From: Bacteroidota bacterium
GTDB taxonomy: Bacteria; Bacteroidota; Bacteroidia; Chitinophagales; Chitinophagaceae
Length of the DNA: 46,272 nt
Reading direction: 5' to 3'
Assembly (NCBI GenBank): GCA_023418315.1
Contig: JAEZZY010000030.1
Coordinates: forward strand, 1-46,272
The first letter of the stretch is position 1. Each line of letters starts with the position of its first letter. A program made the translations under genes and the position numbers. The notes under the pieces are model-generated. The model worked only from the letters and a program-made list of their open reading frames with translations, did no database searches and had not been told where the DNA came from. Positions 1 through 9,105 of this stretch are shown one piece after another.

Positions 1-40
1 TTTGTCGAAGTAGCGGATGATTATTATTTTTATTCCTCTT

Positions 41-101
41 GAAAAGTCCCAATGGTTAGCTTAGTTGATGCAACGAGTAAGATAATCGGGACTTTTCTTT
101 T
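41..101 (+). terminator. Long-loop hairpin, probable terminator of an upstream gene
   Basis: A perfect 10-bp inverted repeat (41-50 and 88-97, GAAAAGTCCC/GGGACTTTTC) encloses a 37-nt loop and is followed by a short T-rich run. The loop contains a smaller GTTG/CAAC pairing. It lies before the first gene and probably ends transcription from a gene outside the window. A small structured RNA cannot be excluded. Confidence 0.4.
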
Positions 102-154
102 AAAAAAAATTTCGGATAGTTATGAAAAAATTTCTAATTCCTCAATTTCAGCCC

Positions 155-186
155 TTGCGTTTTCCACAACATTTTACCTATTTTTG
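155..186 (+). promoter_or_regulatory. Bacteroidota-type promoter upstream of the SprE-like gene
   Basis: TATTTTTG at 179-186 fits the Bacteroidota -7 consensus TAnnTTTG. A TTG at 155-157 sits about 21 nt before it, in the position of the -33 element. The first gene starts at 255, which gives a leader of roughly 60 nt. Confidence 0.5.
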
Positions 187-254
187 AGAATTAAGCAGGA
201 GTCAGTTTTACCCTTTTTACATACTAAAATCTACCCAAAACAAGTTATTACAGA

Positions 255-3200
255 GTGGTTTTACAGAATTTCGCCTTTCGTCGCCTTTCGTTTTTTTTCC
301 CCTTTATCCTTGTGGCACTGTTCGTGTTTGCATCCTCTTCCACCTATGGACAAAAGGCAAATACAGATAGTATAAGGCTGGAACGGCAGCGTGTAATGGA
401 CTCTACCCGCACTGCCCAAAAACATATTTTAGACAGCACTCGGCAGGCGCGTATCCGCTACAACGACAGCGTAAAAGCCGCGCGAAAAATCATCACCGAC
501 AGCCTTGCTGCTATAAGAACCTATAAAGAAAGCAAACACTATAAAGACAGCGTAACCCACGCAAGACAGCATCGCCTCGACAGCATCAAAGCCGTGCGCA
601 CCGCTTACAACGACTCGGTAAAAGCAGAAAGAAAAAGAGTGCTGGATAGTACCAATGCCGTAAGACGGGCGGCTCTGGATTCTATGCGCGCCATACAACA
701 ACACCGCCGGGACAGCCTGTCGGTGATACGCACCTACCGCGAAAGCAAACGCTACAAAGACAGCGTAGCCATCACCCGGCAGCAGCGCCTCGACAGCATT
801 CGTATTTCCCGACAACAATACAACGACAGTGTGCGGCAGGTGCGTAAGCAAGCCTTGGACTCTGCCGTAGCCCTAAGGAAAAAAATAAACGACAGCCTTA
901 CGCTCATCCGAACACAACGCGCCGACAGTGTAGCCAAAGTACGTAAAGAACGGGCAGACAGTCTTGCCAAAAAGAAAGAAGAACGGGAGCGAATGAAAAA
1001 AGTGCAGGAAAAGAAAAAAGAAGAAAAAATGCAACTGGCGCTGGAGCTTAAAATCAAGAAAAAGCACGAAGCATGGAACAATGAAAAAATGCTGAAGAAA
1101 AAATGGTCGCTGCCCCGAAGATTTTTGCAAAACACCTTTACCCATTATAATTATTATTTCAATGCCGACCGGAAGATGGATGAAGCGCTGGATAATATGC
1201 TGCGGATGAATAAAGAGAATTACGACTCTACCATAGCCCTTTTTCCCTTCGACCCCGATATAGACTCATCCAAGCTGGCGTCGGATATGGATAGTATTAT
1301 TCAGAAAGCTTCTTTAGGCATTCAGATACATGACCCGCGCACCAAATGGGCGGATGATCTTTACCTATTATTAGGACAGGCTTATTATTACAAAGGCGAT
1401 TATGAAAATGCCGCTACCGCCTTCCGCTACATCATCAGCATCAACCAGCAACGAAAAGCACAGAAACAAAAACAAACCGCACGCAAGGGCAACCGGAAAG
1501 CCCTGAAAGAGCCTATACCCATTGTAGAAAAAGAAAACAAATCGACCCTGGATTTTTTAAAACATAAATCGGTAAATAACGAAGCCATCCTATGGCTGGC
1601 AAGAACCTACACCGAAGCGCATAAAGAAGGAGAGGCGGAATCTATTCTCGATCTTCTGGATAGCGAAGACAACAACCTTTCCTCGGGTAATAACAAAGGA
1701 AGATTAGCGCTTGAAAAAGCCTATCTGAACTTAGGAAAAGAGAATTACGGAGAAGCCTCCAAACAACTGGAAATCGTTTCGGCAGATAAAGAAATACCAA
1801 GCTGGTTGCGCATGAGAGCCGCTTACCTCAACGGGCAATTGCTGAACCGACAAGGAGCTTATGCCGATGCAGCCGTGCAATTTCAAAACGTAATAGAGCT
1901 CAAACCCGAAATAGAAATGGATTTCTACGCCCGTAAAAATCTTGCTTACAACAAAATGCAGGAAGGAGGCGACCAAGAACAAGCTACAGCCGGATTGAAA
2001 AAAATGCTGAACGACGGAAAATACGCAGCCTATCACGAACAAGTATATTATATCTTGGGAAGATTGGCGGCAAACAGCAACCAATTTAACGAAGCCATTA
2101 CCTATCTGCAAAAAAGTATCAGCAGCCCCAAATCCACCAAAAAACAAAAAGCGCTTTCCTTCTCCAGCATGGGGAATGTGTATTACTCTATGGGGGATTA
2201 CCGGAATGCCAAACAATCCTACGACAGCGCCGCTTACCTGGCGAAATATGCCCCTGATGATAAAGACATAGCCGTAGCCGTAAAAAGAGCCGGCACCTTG
2301 GACAAAGTATCTTACCCCGCCCAAGTGATTCGCGAGCAGGATAGCCTTTTGGCATTATCCCGCCTCAGCGAAAATGAACAAAAAGACATAGTGCGCCGCT
2401 ATATTCGCAGCTTAGAAAAAGCAAGGCAAGACAGCATCTTCAACGCACAAAACGGGAACGCCTCGCTCGCTACCGATACCGAAGAACCAGGCAGTAGCAC
2501 CAGCTGGTATTTTTCCAATCCGGTATTGATGCAGCAAGGGCTGAATGATTTTAAACGCAAATGGGGAAACAGAACCAATACCGACAACTGGCGAAGAGGC
2601 ACTAAAACAGGCAGCGGCGCCATTGCCGAAACCGCTACGGAACAAACAGAAGAAGAACTGAGCGGTTTTGATGAAAACGGCATCCCTACGGAGCTAAGCC
2701 TACTTGCCCATATCCCCTCTTCCGCAGAGCAAAAAGAAGCTGCCAACAAAAAAATCCGAAAAGCCTATATGGAACTAGGAAGCGCCTACATCAACGATGT
2801 AAACGACTATGCCCGCGCCCAACAAACCTTAGATACTTTTGACCAACGTTTCCCGGATAACGACAACAAAGCAGAAACCCTCTACCTGCGCTACCAACTG
2901 GCATTGAAACAAAACGATCCCACCTTGGCACAAACCTTCAGGGAGCAAATTCGCAAAGAATATCCTAATAGTAAATGGGCAAGTTTGGTAACGCCTATAG
3001 CCGAGCCTACTACCACAACCGCTACGATACCTATTGCCGCTTACTATGACGAAACCTATAAGATGATGATGGGACGTAATTATGCAGAACTGCTACCCAG
3101 AAGCCGTGAAGCCCAAAAGCAATATCCCGCTTATGCCGATCGCTTTAAAATTATGGAAGCCATAGCCCTCGTAGGCACCGGAAAATATGACCTTGCGGAC

Positions 3201-3815
3201 AGCCTGATGACAAAATTCATAGCCGACAAAGCCAACGACTCCTTAAAAAGATGGGCGAATGCCGTGCTGAAATTCAGTAAAAACAATCGCCTTCTAACAC
3301 CATCGGCCACCAACGACAGCTCTGGTAGTCTGCCCGTACATATTCTTACCAACCCGGACGGCACCACGAAAACAAAGGATGCGGCAGCGTCCAACTCCAT
3401 GCCGCCTGAGCCGCCACCTTTGGAAGCACAGCCTGCTAAAACGCCTGCTGCCTATACTTATAATGCAAAAAGCAAACACTATTTCGTGTTTTATTATTAC
3501 AAAGCAGAATCCAAGGCTTTGGGCGTAAAAGCAGCGTTGAATGATTTTAACACCTTCAACTACTCGGAGCAAAAGCTGAAATCGAGCCTGGAAATGTTGC
3601 AGGCAACCCAAGGCATCATCCTCATAAAAACCTTCCCGAGTGCAGCGGCTGCGAAAATTTATATGAACGCCGTAGCGAAGAACAAACAAATCCTGAGAGA
3701 ATACAAACCCAATGAGTACCGGTTGATGATGATCTCCGAAGACAATTATCATAAACTGAAAAACGATAAAGACATGACGCCCTACGTGAATTTTTATAAA
3801 AAACATTATAAATAG
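255..3815 (+). CDS. sprE: SprE/PorW-like TPR protein of the type IX secretion system
   Basis: This 1186-residue exported protein probably supports type IX secretion and gliding, as SprE/PorW does. It starts with GTG at 255, which is needed to include the basic/hydrophobic signal peptide (about residues 8-32, ending near STYGQ). Residues 38-245 are an unusual tract of 11-residue units that each begin with Asp-Ser. From about 290 on there are TPR-like helical pairs, for example around the YLLLGQAYYYKGDYENA-type segment. The last 120 residues form an aromatic/basic domain (YFVFYYYKAES, FPSAAAAKIYMN) that I associate with Bacteroidota SprE/PorW homologues. No lipobox cysteine is visible, unlike the lipoprotein PorW. 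The family is inferred from layout and C-terminus; a general TPR envelope protein is the alternative. The T9SS cargo at 24.7-27.7 kb fits the presence of this system. Confidence 0.62.
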   Translation: MVLQNFAFRRLSFFFPFILVALFVFASSSTYGQKANTDSIRLERQRVMDSTRTAQKHILDSTRQARIRYNDSVKAARKIITDSLAAIRTYKESKHYKDSVTHARQHRLDSIKAVRTAYNDSVKAERKRVLDSTNAVRRAALDSMRAIQQHRRDSLSVIRTYRESKRYKDSVAITRQQRLDSIRISRQQYNDSVRQVRKQALDSAVALRKKINDSLTLIRTQRADSVAKVRKERADSLAKKKEERERMKKVQEKKKEEKMQLALELKIKKKHEAWNNEKMLKKKWSLPRRFLQNTFTHYNYYFNADRKMDEALDNMLRMNKENYDSTIALFPFDPDIDSSKLASDMDSIIQKASLGIQIHDPRTKWADDLYLLLGQAYYYKGDYENAATAFRYIISINQQRKAQKQKQTARKGNRKALKEPIPIVEKENKSTLDFLKHKSVNNEAILWLARTYTEAHKEGEAESILDLLDSEDNNLSSGNNKGRLALEKAYLNLGKENYGEASKQLEIVSADKEIPSWLRMRAAYLNGQLLNRQGAYADAAVQFQNVIELKPEIEMDFYARKNLAYNKMQEGGDQEQATAGLKKMLNDGKYAAYHEQVYYILGRLAANSNQFNEAITYLQKSISSPKSTKKQKALSFSSMGNVYYSMGDYRNAKQSYDSAAYLAKYAPDDKDIAVAVKRAGTLDKVSYPAQVIREQDSLLALSRLSENEQKDIVRRYIRSLEKARQDSIFNAQNGNASLATDTEEPGSSTSWYFSNPVLMQQGLNDFKRKWGNRTNTDNWRRGTKTGSGAIAETATEQTEEELSGFDENGIPTELSLLAHIPSSAEQKEAANKKIRKAYMELGSAYINDVNDYARAQQTLDTFDQRFPDNDNKAETLYLRYQLALKQNDPTLAQTFREQIRKEYPNSKWASLVTPIAEPTTTTATIPIAAYYDETYKMMMGRNYAELLPRSREAQKQYPAYADRFKIMEAIALVGTGKYDLADSLMTKFIADKANDSLKRWANAVLKFSKNNRLLTPSATNDSSGSLPVHILTNPDGTTKTKDAAASNSMPPEPPPLEAQPAKTPAAYTYNAKSKHYFVFYYYKAESKALGVKAALNDFNTFNYSEQKLKSSLEMLQATQGIILIKTFPSAAAAKIYMNAVAKNKQILREYKPNEYRLMMISEDNYHKLKNDKDMTPYVNFYKKHYK
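366..989 (+). repeat. Eighteen-unit 11-residue (33-nt) coding repeat
   Basis: In the SprE-like protein, Asp-Ser pairs fall at residues 38, 49, 60, 71, 82, 98, 109, 120, 131, 142, 153, 169, 180, 191, 202, 213, 224 and 235. The spacing is 11 residues except for two 16-residue steps, each carrying an IRTY(K/R)ESK(H/R)YK insert. The two inserts are exactly 71 residues (213 nt) apart, so a longer block appears duplicated. The units are rich in Arg, Lys and Gln, with hydrophobic residues after the Ser, as expected of a continuous helix. Confidence 0.9.
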
Positions 3816-3918
3816 CAAACCCTATAACCCCATCGGACAGAAGAATCGGTTAAGCGCTATTTTGTTAAATATAAATTTTCAAATTTCACTAAGGCAATAA
3901 ATTCCTTGCTTTTGTTGT

Positions 3919-3926
3919 TATTTTCG
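3919..3926 (+). promoter_or_regulatory. Degenerate -7 element upstream of lepB
   Basis: TATTTTCG is one base off TAnnTTTG and sits 28 nt before the lepB start. No convincing -33 element was seen at the expected distance. Confidence 0.3.
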
Positions 3927-3954
3927 CAACTTACACACTAACACATCTTACCTC

Positions 3955-5148
3955 ATGCGATTAGCATTCTGGAAAAAAAATGACAAGCCACGCAAAAAAA
4001 AATCTGCTGCAAGGGAATGGCTGGATGCAGCAATTTTTGCCATCGTAGCCGCCACTCTTATCCGCACTTTTTTCATCGAAGCCTATACCATCCCTACCGG
4101 CTCTATGGAAGGCAGTTTATTAGTGAATGATTATCTTTTTGTGAGCAAAATGGCATACGGTCCGCGCGTGCCCATGACACCGCTGGCGGTGCCCCTGGTA
4201 CACAATACCATGCCGCTTACGGGCGGTAAATCCTATAGCGAAGCCGTGCAATGGAACTACCGCCGGTGGTGGGGCTTTGGCGATGTGGAACGCAATGATG
4301 TGGTGGTATTCAACTTCCCGGACGGAGATACCATAATGAAAGAAAGCCCTAACGAAGACTATTACGGAAAGGTGCGCGAAATAGGACGCGAAGCCGTATG
4401 GGCTACTTATACGATTGAAACAAGACCTGTTGATAAAAAGGATAATTACATCAAACGCTGTGTAGGTATTCCCGGGGATGTGCTGGAATTGAAAAACTCC
4501 ATCTTACATGTAAATGGAAAAGCAGCGCCTTTGTACCCTCATTCCAAATTGTTGTATCAGGTAACTACCGACAATACACCTTTAGACCAGGATATGCTGG
4601 AGGAAAACGACGTAGAGATTGCAGGCGGAAACGGGAATATGTATTTATTATTTATTGAAAATGAAAAAGTGGATGTAATCCGTAAATTATCCAATGTAAC
4701 GCACCTGCAACTATTCTCGAAAACACCGGGAGATGTAGGCACCGTCCGCGAATGGGTTTTCCCCCAAGATACCGCCCACTTTAAATGGAATGTGGACAAT
4801 TTCGGGCCTATGACCGTTCCTAAAAAAGGAACCACCGTGCAGATCACCCCGCAAAACATAGCCCTATACCGCCGCATCATTCGGGTATATGAAAAAAACA
4901 ACTTGGAGGAAAACGAAAACGGAATCTTCATAGACGGCAAACCGCTTACCAGCTACACCTTCAAAATGGATTATTATTGGATGATGGGCGATAACCGACA
5001 TAATTCGCTTGACTCCCGCTTCTGGGGCTTCGTGCCGGAAGACCATATCGTAGGCAAAGCCTCTTTTATATGGCTCAGCTATAAAGAAAATCTGCTCCAT
5101 CCACGCTGGGGAAGATTGCTCCGAGGAGTGAAAGCCTTAGAAAAATAA
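3955..5148 (+). CDS. lepB: Signal peptidase I
   Basis: This 397-residue inner-membrane protease removes signal peptides from exported proteins. One membrane segment lies at about residues 23-42. It is followed by the catalytic serine motif PTGSMEG (Ser50). The general-base lysine is in YIKRCVGIPGD (Lys167). The C-terminal family motif GDNRHNSLDSRFWGFV is intact. A long insert of about 150 residues separates the lysine region from the GDNR box, as is common in Bacteroidota forms, which are longer than the E. coli enzyme. The ATG at 3955 is preceded by a -7-like element, and a strong hairpin terminator follows the stop. Confidence 0.95.
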   Translation: MRLAFWKKNDKPRKKKSAAREWLDAAIFAIVAATLIRTFFIEAYTIPTGSMEGSLLVNDYLFVSKMAYGPRVPMTPLAVPLVHNTMPLTGGKSYSEAVQWNYRRWWGFGDVERNDVVVFNFPDGDTIMKESPNEDYYGKVREIGREAVWATYTIETRPVDKKDNYIKRCVGIPGDVLELKNSILHVNGKAAPLYPHSKLLYQVTTDNTPLDQDMLEENDVEIAGGNGNMYLLFIENEKVDVIRKLSNVTHLQLFSKTPGDVGTVREWVFPQDTAHFKWNVDNFGPMTVPKKGTTVQITPQNIALYRRIIRVYEKNNLEENENGIFIDGKPLTSYTFKMDYYWMMGDNRHNSLDSRFWGFVPEDHIVGKASFIWLSYKENLLHPRWGRLLRGVKALEK

Positions 5149-5164
5149 TCTTCCTATAAAACCA

Positions 5165-5207
5165 TTTTTTTGAACTCCCAAACCGCTAATCCGTTTGGGA
5201 GTTTTTC
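5165..5207 (+). terminator. Rho-independent terminator after lepB
   Basis: A perfect 11-bp stem (5173-5183 AACTCCCAAAC with 5193-5203 GTTTGGGAGTT) has a 9-nt loop and ends in a T run at 5202-5206. Confidence 0.85.
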
Positions 5208-5300
5208 ATAGAGCCAGCATTCCATTATTCCTATACAGCAGCCCTATACCGCCCATCTTGTTTGATGATGCAGATCATATCGGATACAGTGTTAAAAGCC

Positions 5301-5308
5301 TAATTTTG
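5301..5308 (+). promoter_or_regulatory. -7 promoter element of the decarboxylase gene
   Basis: TAATTTTG matches TAnnTTTG exactly and lies 25 nt before the ATG at 5333. This supports that start over the longer reading frame, which begins at 5195 inside the lepB terminator. Confidence 0.5.
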
Positions 5309-5332
5309 CCGCCCAAAGACTTTTTTATTTTC

Positions 5333-6583
5333 ATGCAATTTTGGAAGAAGCTAAGTGCGCAAGAAGTAAGCCGGCATATAGATGAAGCGCTTAACAATAA
5401 TATTGATTTCAATCAGCGGGTAAGCCTGGGCATCCCCGCATCTAAACTGGACGGACGGGTTTTTTACGAGCAGGCGGCATTTCTGAAAGATGCACCTTTC
5501 CTAAGAGCCATTGTTCAAAATCCCAATCATATAGGCTGCCATACCTTGTCGGAATCTGAAACGTTTTTCCGGGGCACGCAGCAGATCGAACGGGAATTGA
5601 TTGAGATGGTAGCAGTAGATATTTTCAAAGCGCAGCCCGGCCAAACGGATGGCTATGTAGCCGCCGGCGGCACAGAAGCCAATTTGCAAGCTATCTGGAT
5701 TTATCGAAATTATTTTATCCAGGAATACCACGCCACGCATGAAGATATTGCCATACTGGCATCGGATGACACACATTACTCGGTGGTAAAAGGCGCCAAT
5801 CTGATGCACCTGGAATATATCCGCATTCCCGTGGGGGAAAACGACAGAAAAATAAAGGAGCAAGAATTAAAACACATCATCGAAACTGCGAAAAAGAACG
5901 GCAAAAAATATTTTATCGTGCTGAGCAATGTAGCCACTACCATGTTTGGCTCGGTAGATGACCCCGACGTGTATGCCCGCATACTTACAGAAAGTAACGT
6001 GCCTTTCAAAATTCATCTGGACGCAGCATTCGGAGGATTTATTTATCCCATAGCGCATCCCGACAATAATGTCAATTTCACGAATGAACATATTCACTCC
6101 ATTACGCTGGATGCGCATAAAATGCTGCAAGCCCCCTATGGAACCGGTATTTTTCTGGCAAGGAAAGAATGGATGCGTTATGTATTTACCAAAGAAGCCA
6201 GCTATGTAAACGGAATGGATATTACCCTTTCGGGAAGCCGCTCAGGCGCGAATGCCATCGCTATATGGATGATTCTTACCGCTTACGGCCCCTATGGTTG
6301 GTACGAAAAAATCAACACCTTGCTCTACAGAACCACTTGGGTATGCAAGCAACTGAACGAAATGGGGATCATCTATTACCGCCATCCTTCGCTGAATATC
6401 ATTACCATAAAATCTCCCTATGTATCGCAGCAGTTGGCAGATAAATACGGACTGGTGCCGGATGCGCATCATGCCCATGCCCAATGGTATAAAATTGTGG
6501 TGATGGATCACGTAGAAGTAGAACATTTGCAGCCGTTTTTGGAAGAGCTGAAAGCCTATCAAGCCCGGAAAAAACAGATATAA
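5333..6583 (+). CDS. PLP-dependent group II decarboxylase, substrate unknown
   Basis: This 416-residue cytosolic enzyme belongs to the pyridoxal-phosphate group II amino acid decarboxylase family (glutamate/aspartate/aromatic type). A PLP-binding glycine-rich start is seen in YVAAGGTEANLQAIW. The ring-stacking His is in DDTHYSVVKG (His148). The cofactor Asp is in HLDAAFGGF, and the Schiff-base lysine is in TLDAHKM (Lys263). I chose the ATG at 5333 because the upstream in-frame part runs through the lepB terminator and a promoter element. Family members act on Glu, Asp, Tyr, Trp or Dopa, and the sequence alone does not settle which. The RNA methyltransferase gene follows after 21 nt, so the two may be co-transcribed. 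Confidence 0.82.
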   Translation: MQFWKKLSAQEVSRHIDEALNNNIDFNQRVSLGIPASKLDGRVFYEQAAFLKDAPFLRAIVQNPNHIGCHTLSESETFFRGTQQIERELIEMVAVDIFKAQPGQTDGYVAAGGTEANLQAIWIYRNYFIQEYHATHEDIAILASDDTHYSVVKGANLMHLEYIRIPVGENDRKIKEQELKHIIETAKKNGKKYFIVLSNVATTMFGSVDDPDVYARILTESNVPFKIHLDAAFGGFIYPIAHPDNNVNFTNEHIHSITLDAHKMLQAPYGTGIFLARKEWMRYVFTKEASYVNGMDITLSGSRSGANAIAIWMILTAYGPYGWYEKINTLLYRTTWVCKQLNEMGIIYYRHPSLNIITIKSPYVSQQLADKYGLVPDAHHAHAQWYKIVVMDHVEVEHLQPFLEELKAYQARKKQI

Positions 6584-6604
6584 CCCTTAGTTTTAAAATG
6601 CACG

Positions 6605-7759
6605 GTGCGCTACATTCATCAACATATTCGCCACATCATAGACCGGTATGCCGGTGAAGTGCCTCTGAGCATTTTCCTGAAAGCTTATTATAAAAAACAT
6701 CCCATCCTCGGTAGCCGAGACCGCAAAATGCTGAGTGAGTTGGCTTACGCATGGCATCGTGCATCTAAAGCCTTTGGCGACCCGATTTCGTTTGATAAAA
6801 AACTGGAAGCCTGTCTGTTCCTATGCGAAACGCAAGTGCATCACGTGCTTCAGCTCATGCGCCCCGAATGGCAGGGCAAGCTGGATTATTTTTTAGTACA
6901 TAAAATAACCGTGCTGGAAAAAGAAAAAATAAGCGTAGATATCCGCCAGCTTTTTCCCTATGATATAGCCCTATCTGACGGTATTAGTAAAGAAGAATGG
7001 CTGCTATCCATACTCCGGCAGCCGGACCTGTTTATCCGTTACAGAAAGAATGCGAAGCAACTGATTCATTTGCTAAACGAAGCCCATATCCATTTCCGGC
7101 AAATAAGGGAGCATTGTTTTGCTTTCCCGAATAGTACGAAATTAGAAAATTTGTTGCCTGAGAAAGACTATGTAGTGCAAGATGCTTCTTCGCAAATGAC
7201 CGGAAATTATTTCTTGCCCCAAGCGCAGGAAGAATGGTGGGATTGTTGCTCCGGTGCCGGCGGAAAATCACTGTTATTGAAAGACCTTCAACAAAAAATA
7301 AAACTCACTGCCACCGATAAGCGGGAGCGCATTCTTTACAATCTGAAAAAACGTTTTTCACTTTATTTCAACGACACGCCCCAAACCCTTGTAGTGGATG
7401 TATCCGACCCTCATGCTTTGGAGAAAAAATTAAAAGGGCGAAGGTTTGACCACATCATCTGCGACGTGCCTTGCAGCGGTAGCGGCACCTGGGCACGCAC
7501 GCCGGAGCAGCTTTGCTTTTTCAATCCCGAAGAGCATAAAAAATTCCCCTTGCTGCAAAAATCCATACTGCAAAATGTGCGTAGCTATGTAAAAAAAGGA
7601 GGGCGGATCTACTATATTACCTGCTCTGTTTTTAAAGAAGAGAATGAAGATGTGGTGAGCACTATAGGGGATATGAAAATCGAAACACAAATGCTTATCA
7701 ACGGCCTTGCAAACAAGGCAGACAGCATGTTTTTGGCAGTGCTGAAAAAAACGGAGTAA
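6605..7759 (+). CDS. RsmB/NOP2-type RNA cytosine-C5 methyltransferase
   Basis: This 384-residue SAM-dependent enzyme should make m5C in rRNA or tRNA. The N-terminal third is helical (SRDRKMLSELAYAW) and resembles the NusB-like/NOL1 leader of Bacteroidota homologues. The SAM fold starts at about residue 185 (VQDASSQM, then CCSGAGGKSLLL). The two family cysteines are present: DVPCSGSG (Cys290, release) and ITCSVFKEENE (Cys340, nucleophile). No in-frame ATG lies near the N-terminus and the ATG at 6598 is out of frame, so translation probably begins at GTG 6605. Whether the target is 16S C967 (RsmB) or another site cannot be told from the sequence. Confidence 0.85.
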   Translation: MRYIHQHIRHIIDRYAGEVPLSIFLKAYYKKHPILGSRDRKMLSELAYAWHRASKAFGDPISFDKKLEACLFLCETQVHHVLQLMRPEWQGKLDYFLVHKITVLEKEKISVDIRQLFPYDIALSDGISKEEWLLSILRQPDLFIRYRKNAKQLIHLLNEAHIHFRQIREHCFAFPNSTKLENLLPEKDYVVQDASSQMTGNYFLPQAQEEWWDCCSGAGGKSLLLKDLQQKIKLTATDKRERILYNLKKRFSLYFNDTPQTLVVDVSDPHALEKKLKGRRFDHIICDVPCSGSGTWARTPEQLCFFNPEEHKKFPLLQKSILQNVRSYVKKGGRIYYITCSVFKEENEDVVSTIGDMKIETQMLINGLANKADSMFLAVLKKTE

Positions 7760-7800
7760 TATAGGCAGAGGAGAAATTCCGAATGATAGCGCTGTTTGTC

Positions 7801-8190
7801 TTATTCCAAGGCATCAAACCATATTTTCTTTTCATCATTCCAATCGCCGTTATAGTTGATGGTCAATTCCTCTCCCGCTTCAATGCGTTTTACGGAACGT
7901 ATCAGAATCGTTTGTGCATCATAGTCCATAAAATATTCGCAGTTAGCCCGGTAAGAATGATTGTAAAGAGGAACATAGCCTAAAGCCATGCAGCAGGCGG
8001 CTTCACCGTGGGGCTGCCATTCAAAAATATAATCGTGCAGCAGGGTTTTATCCAAGTGTATCCGGTCTTCTGCCGACATGACAATGACCGGGGCGACTTC
8101 AATAATTTTATCTTCGGCGATTGTTTCCATGCAAAAGACTCCCCGTCCTTTTCCGGAAATTTCTTTTAGCTGAATATTGTGAAATAGCAT
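7801..8190 (-). CDS. Small SET-domain protein
   Basis: This 129-residue protein is essentially only a SET domain, the fold of lysine methyltransferases. Visible family motifs are GKGRGVF near the start (SAM-binding loop), NHSYRANCEY (the NHS-x-xxN box) and GEELTINYNGDW (the catalytic Tyr region). There are no pre- or post-SET cysteine clusters. It converges with the RNA methyltransferase gene across a 41-nt gap. Compact SET proteins like this occur widely in bacteria but their substrates are mostly unknown; a ribosomal or other basic protein is a guess. Confidence 0.85.
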   Translation of the reverse strand: MLFHNIQLKEISGKGRGVFCMETIAEDKIIEVAPVIVMSAEDRIHLDKTLLHDYIFEWQPHGEAACCMALGYVPLYNHSYRANCEYFMDYDAQTILIRSVKRIEAGEELTINYNGDWNDEKKIWFDALE

Positions 8191-8293
8191 CTTTAAAACT
8201 TCTTTGCTAAAATAAAGAAATGATTTACCTTACCGCATTGACTTTTAACATGATTTTTTTATTTTCACAAAATAATTTCTTTTAAGCTAAGAC

Positions 8294-9058
8294 ATGAGAA
8301 ACTCTTACAAATTGATACTGGCGGTTATAGTGGTTATGATGTCGGTTCCGACTACGTCTTCCGCTAAATTTCCCGGCGTATTACAACGGATGCATTTAGG
8401 CTATTCTTTTTTGATGAACAGTGCCGAGTATAAAGTACATCAGAAGATCACCATTCCGGATTTTGCAAAAGATACCAACTATAGGTTTGACATGAAAACG
8501 AGCGCCACGTTTGGGGTTACGCTCGGCACACACGTCCCTATAAAACGCTTGGGTAGGAAAAGCAAGCTGGTGCTGGGTATAGATGGGATGTACAACATGA
8601 TGCTATGGGATTCTAAACTGAAAATGTATGACGCTGGCGGAACGGTAATTGAAACGCCTTTTTCCGGTGCTACGCTACAGTTAGCCTTGCCTACGGGTTT
8701 GGATTTCAAATTCGGTTGCGATGCGCTTAATGTAAAGAACATCCGTTTCTGCACCACTTTAGGCGCCGGTGTGTATCCTTCTTACTCTATTACTGCACTG
8801 GATCAAATGGAAAGTATAGACCCTCAGTTTGGCATTGCTCCTTATGCAAAATTTGAAGTAGGCGTGCTTGCCGGCATCTGTGTAAAGCTGCGCGCCATAT
8901 ATGCTATAGGCAACCTCGCCTATGCCGATGAAACGATAAAAAATGACATCAGCAATACCCGCAGTCAGTTGATGGGTACATCCAATCTTACGCTTTCTCT
9001 GCTGGTAATGCCTTTCTCCTGGACATGGCCGCGCGAAGAATGGTGGAATACTTATTAA
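8294..9058 (+). CDS. Exported protein, probable outer-membrane beta-barrel
   Basis: This 254-residue protein is of unknown function. A clear signal peptide occupies residues 1-24 (LILAVIVVMMSV, cut near TSSAK). The rest alternates polar and hydrophobic residues with many Gly and aromatic positions (for example LGYSFLMNSAEYKV, FGVTLGTHVPI, KLVLGIDGMYNMML), as in small outer-membrane beta-barrels. It ends WWNTY rather than with the usual terminal Phe. The lipoprotein at 9106 follows after 47 nt, and the two may form an envelope pair. A periplasmic beta-rich protein is the alternative. Confidence 0.6.
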   Translation: MRNSYKLILAVIVVMMSVPTTSSAKFPGVLQRMHLGYSFLMNSAEYKVHQKITIPDFAKDTNYRFDMKTSATFGVTLGTHVPIKRLGRKSKLVLGIDGMYNMMLWDSKLKMYDAGGTVIETPFSGATLQLALPTGLDFKFGCDALNVKNIRFCTTLGAGVYPSYSITALDQMESIDPQFGIAPYAKFEVGVLAGICVKLRAIYAIGNLAYADETIKNDISNTRSQLMGTSNLTLSLLVMPFSWTWPREEWWNTY

Positions 9059-9105
9059 TTAAAAAAAAGTTTATCAAATCCTAAAAAAAATCAAAATAAA
9101 TTTTT

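Noticed and set aside
52..375. 107-residue frame upstream of the SprE-like gene
   Set aside because: It overlaps the real gene's start, has no domain, and its start lies within the loop of the 41-97 hairpin.
429..1145. Overlapping minus-strand frames across the 11-residue repeat tract
   Set aside because: They are reverse readings of a repetitive coding tract; their own composition is repetitive and without a family signature.
5195..5332. N-terminal extension of the decarboxylase frame
   Set aside because: It runs through the lepB terminator stem and a promoter element; the family N-terminus fits the ATG at 5333.
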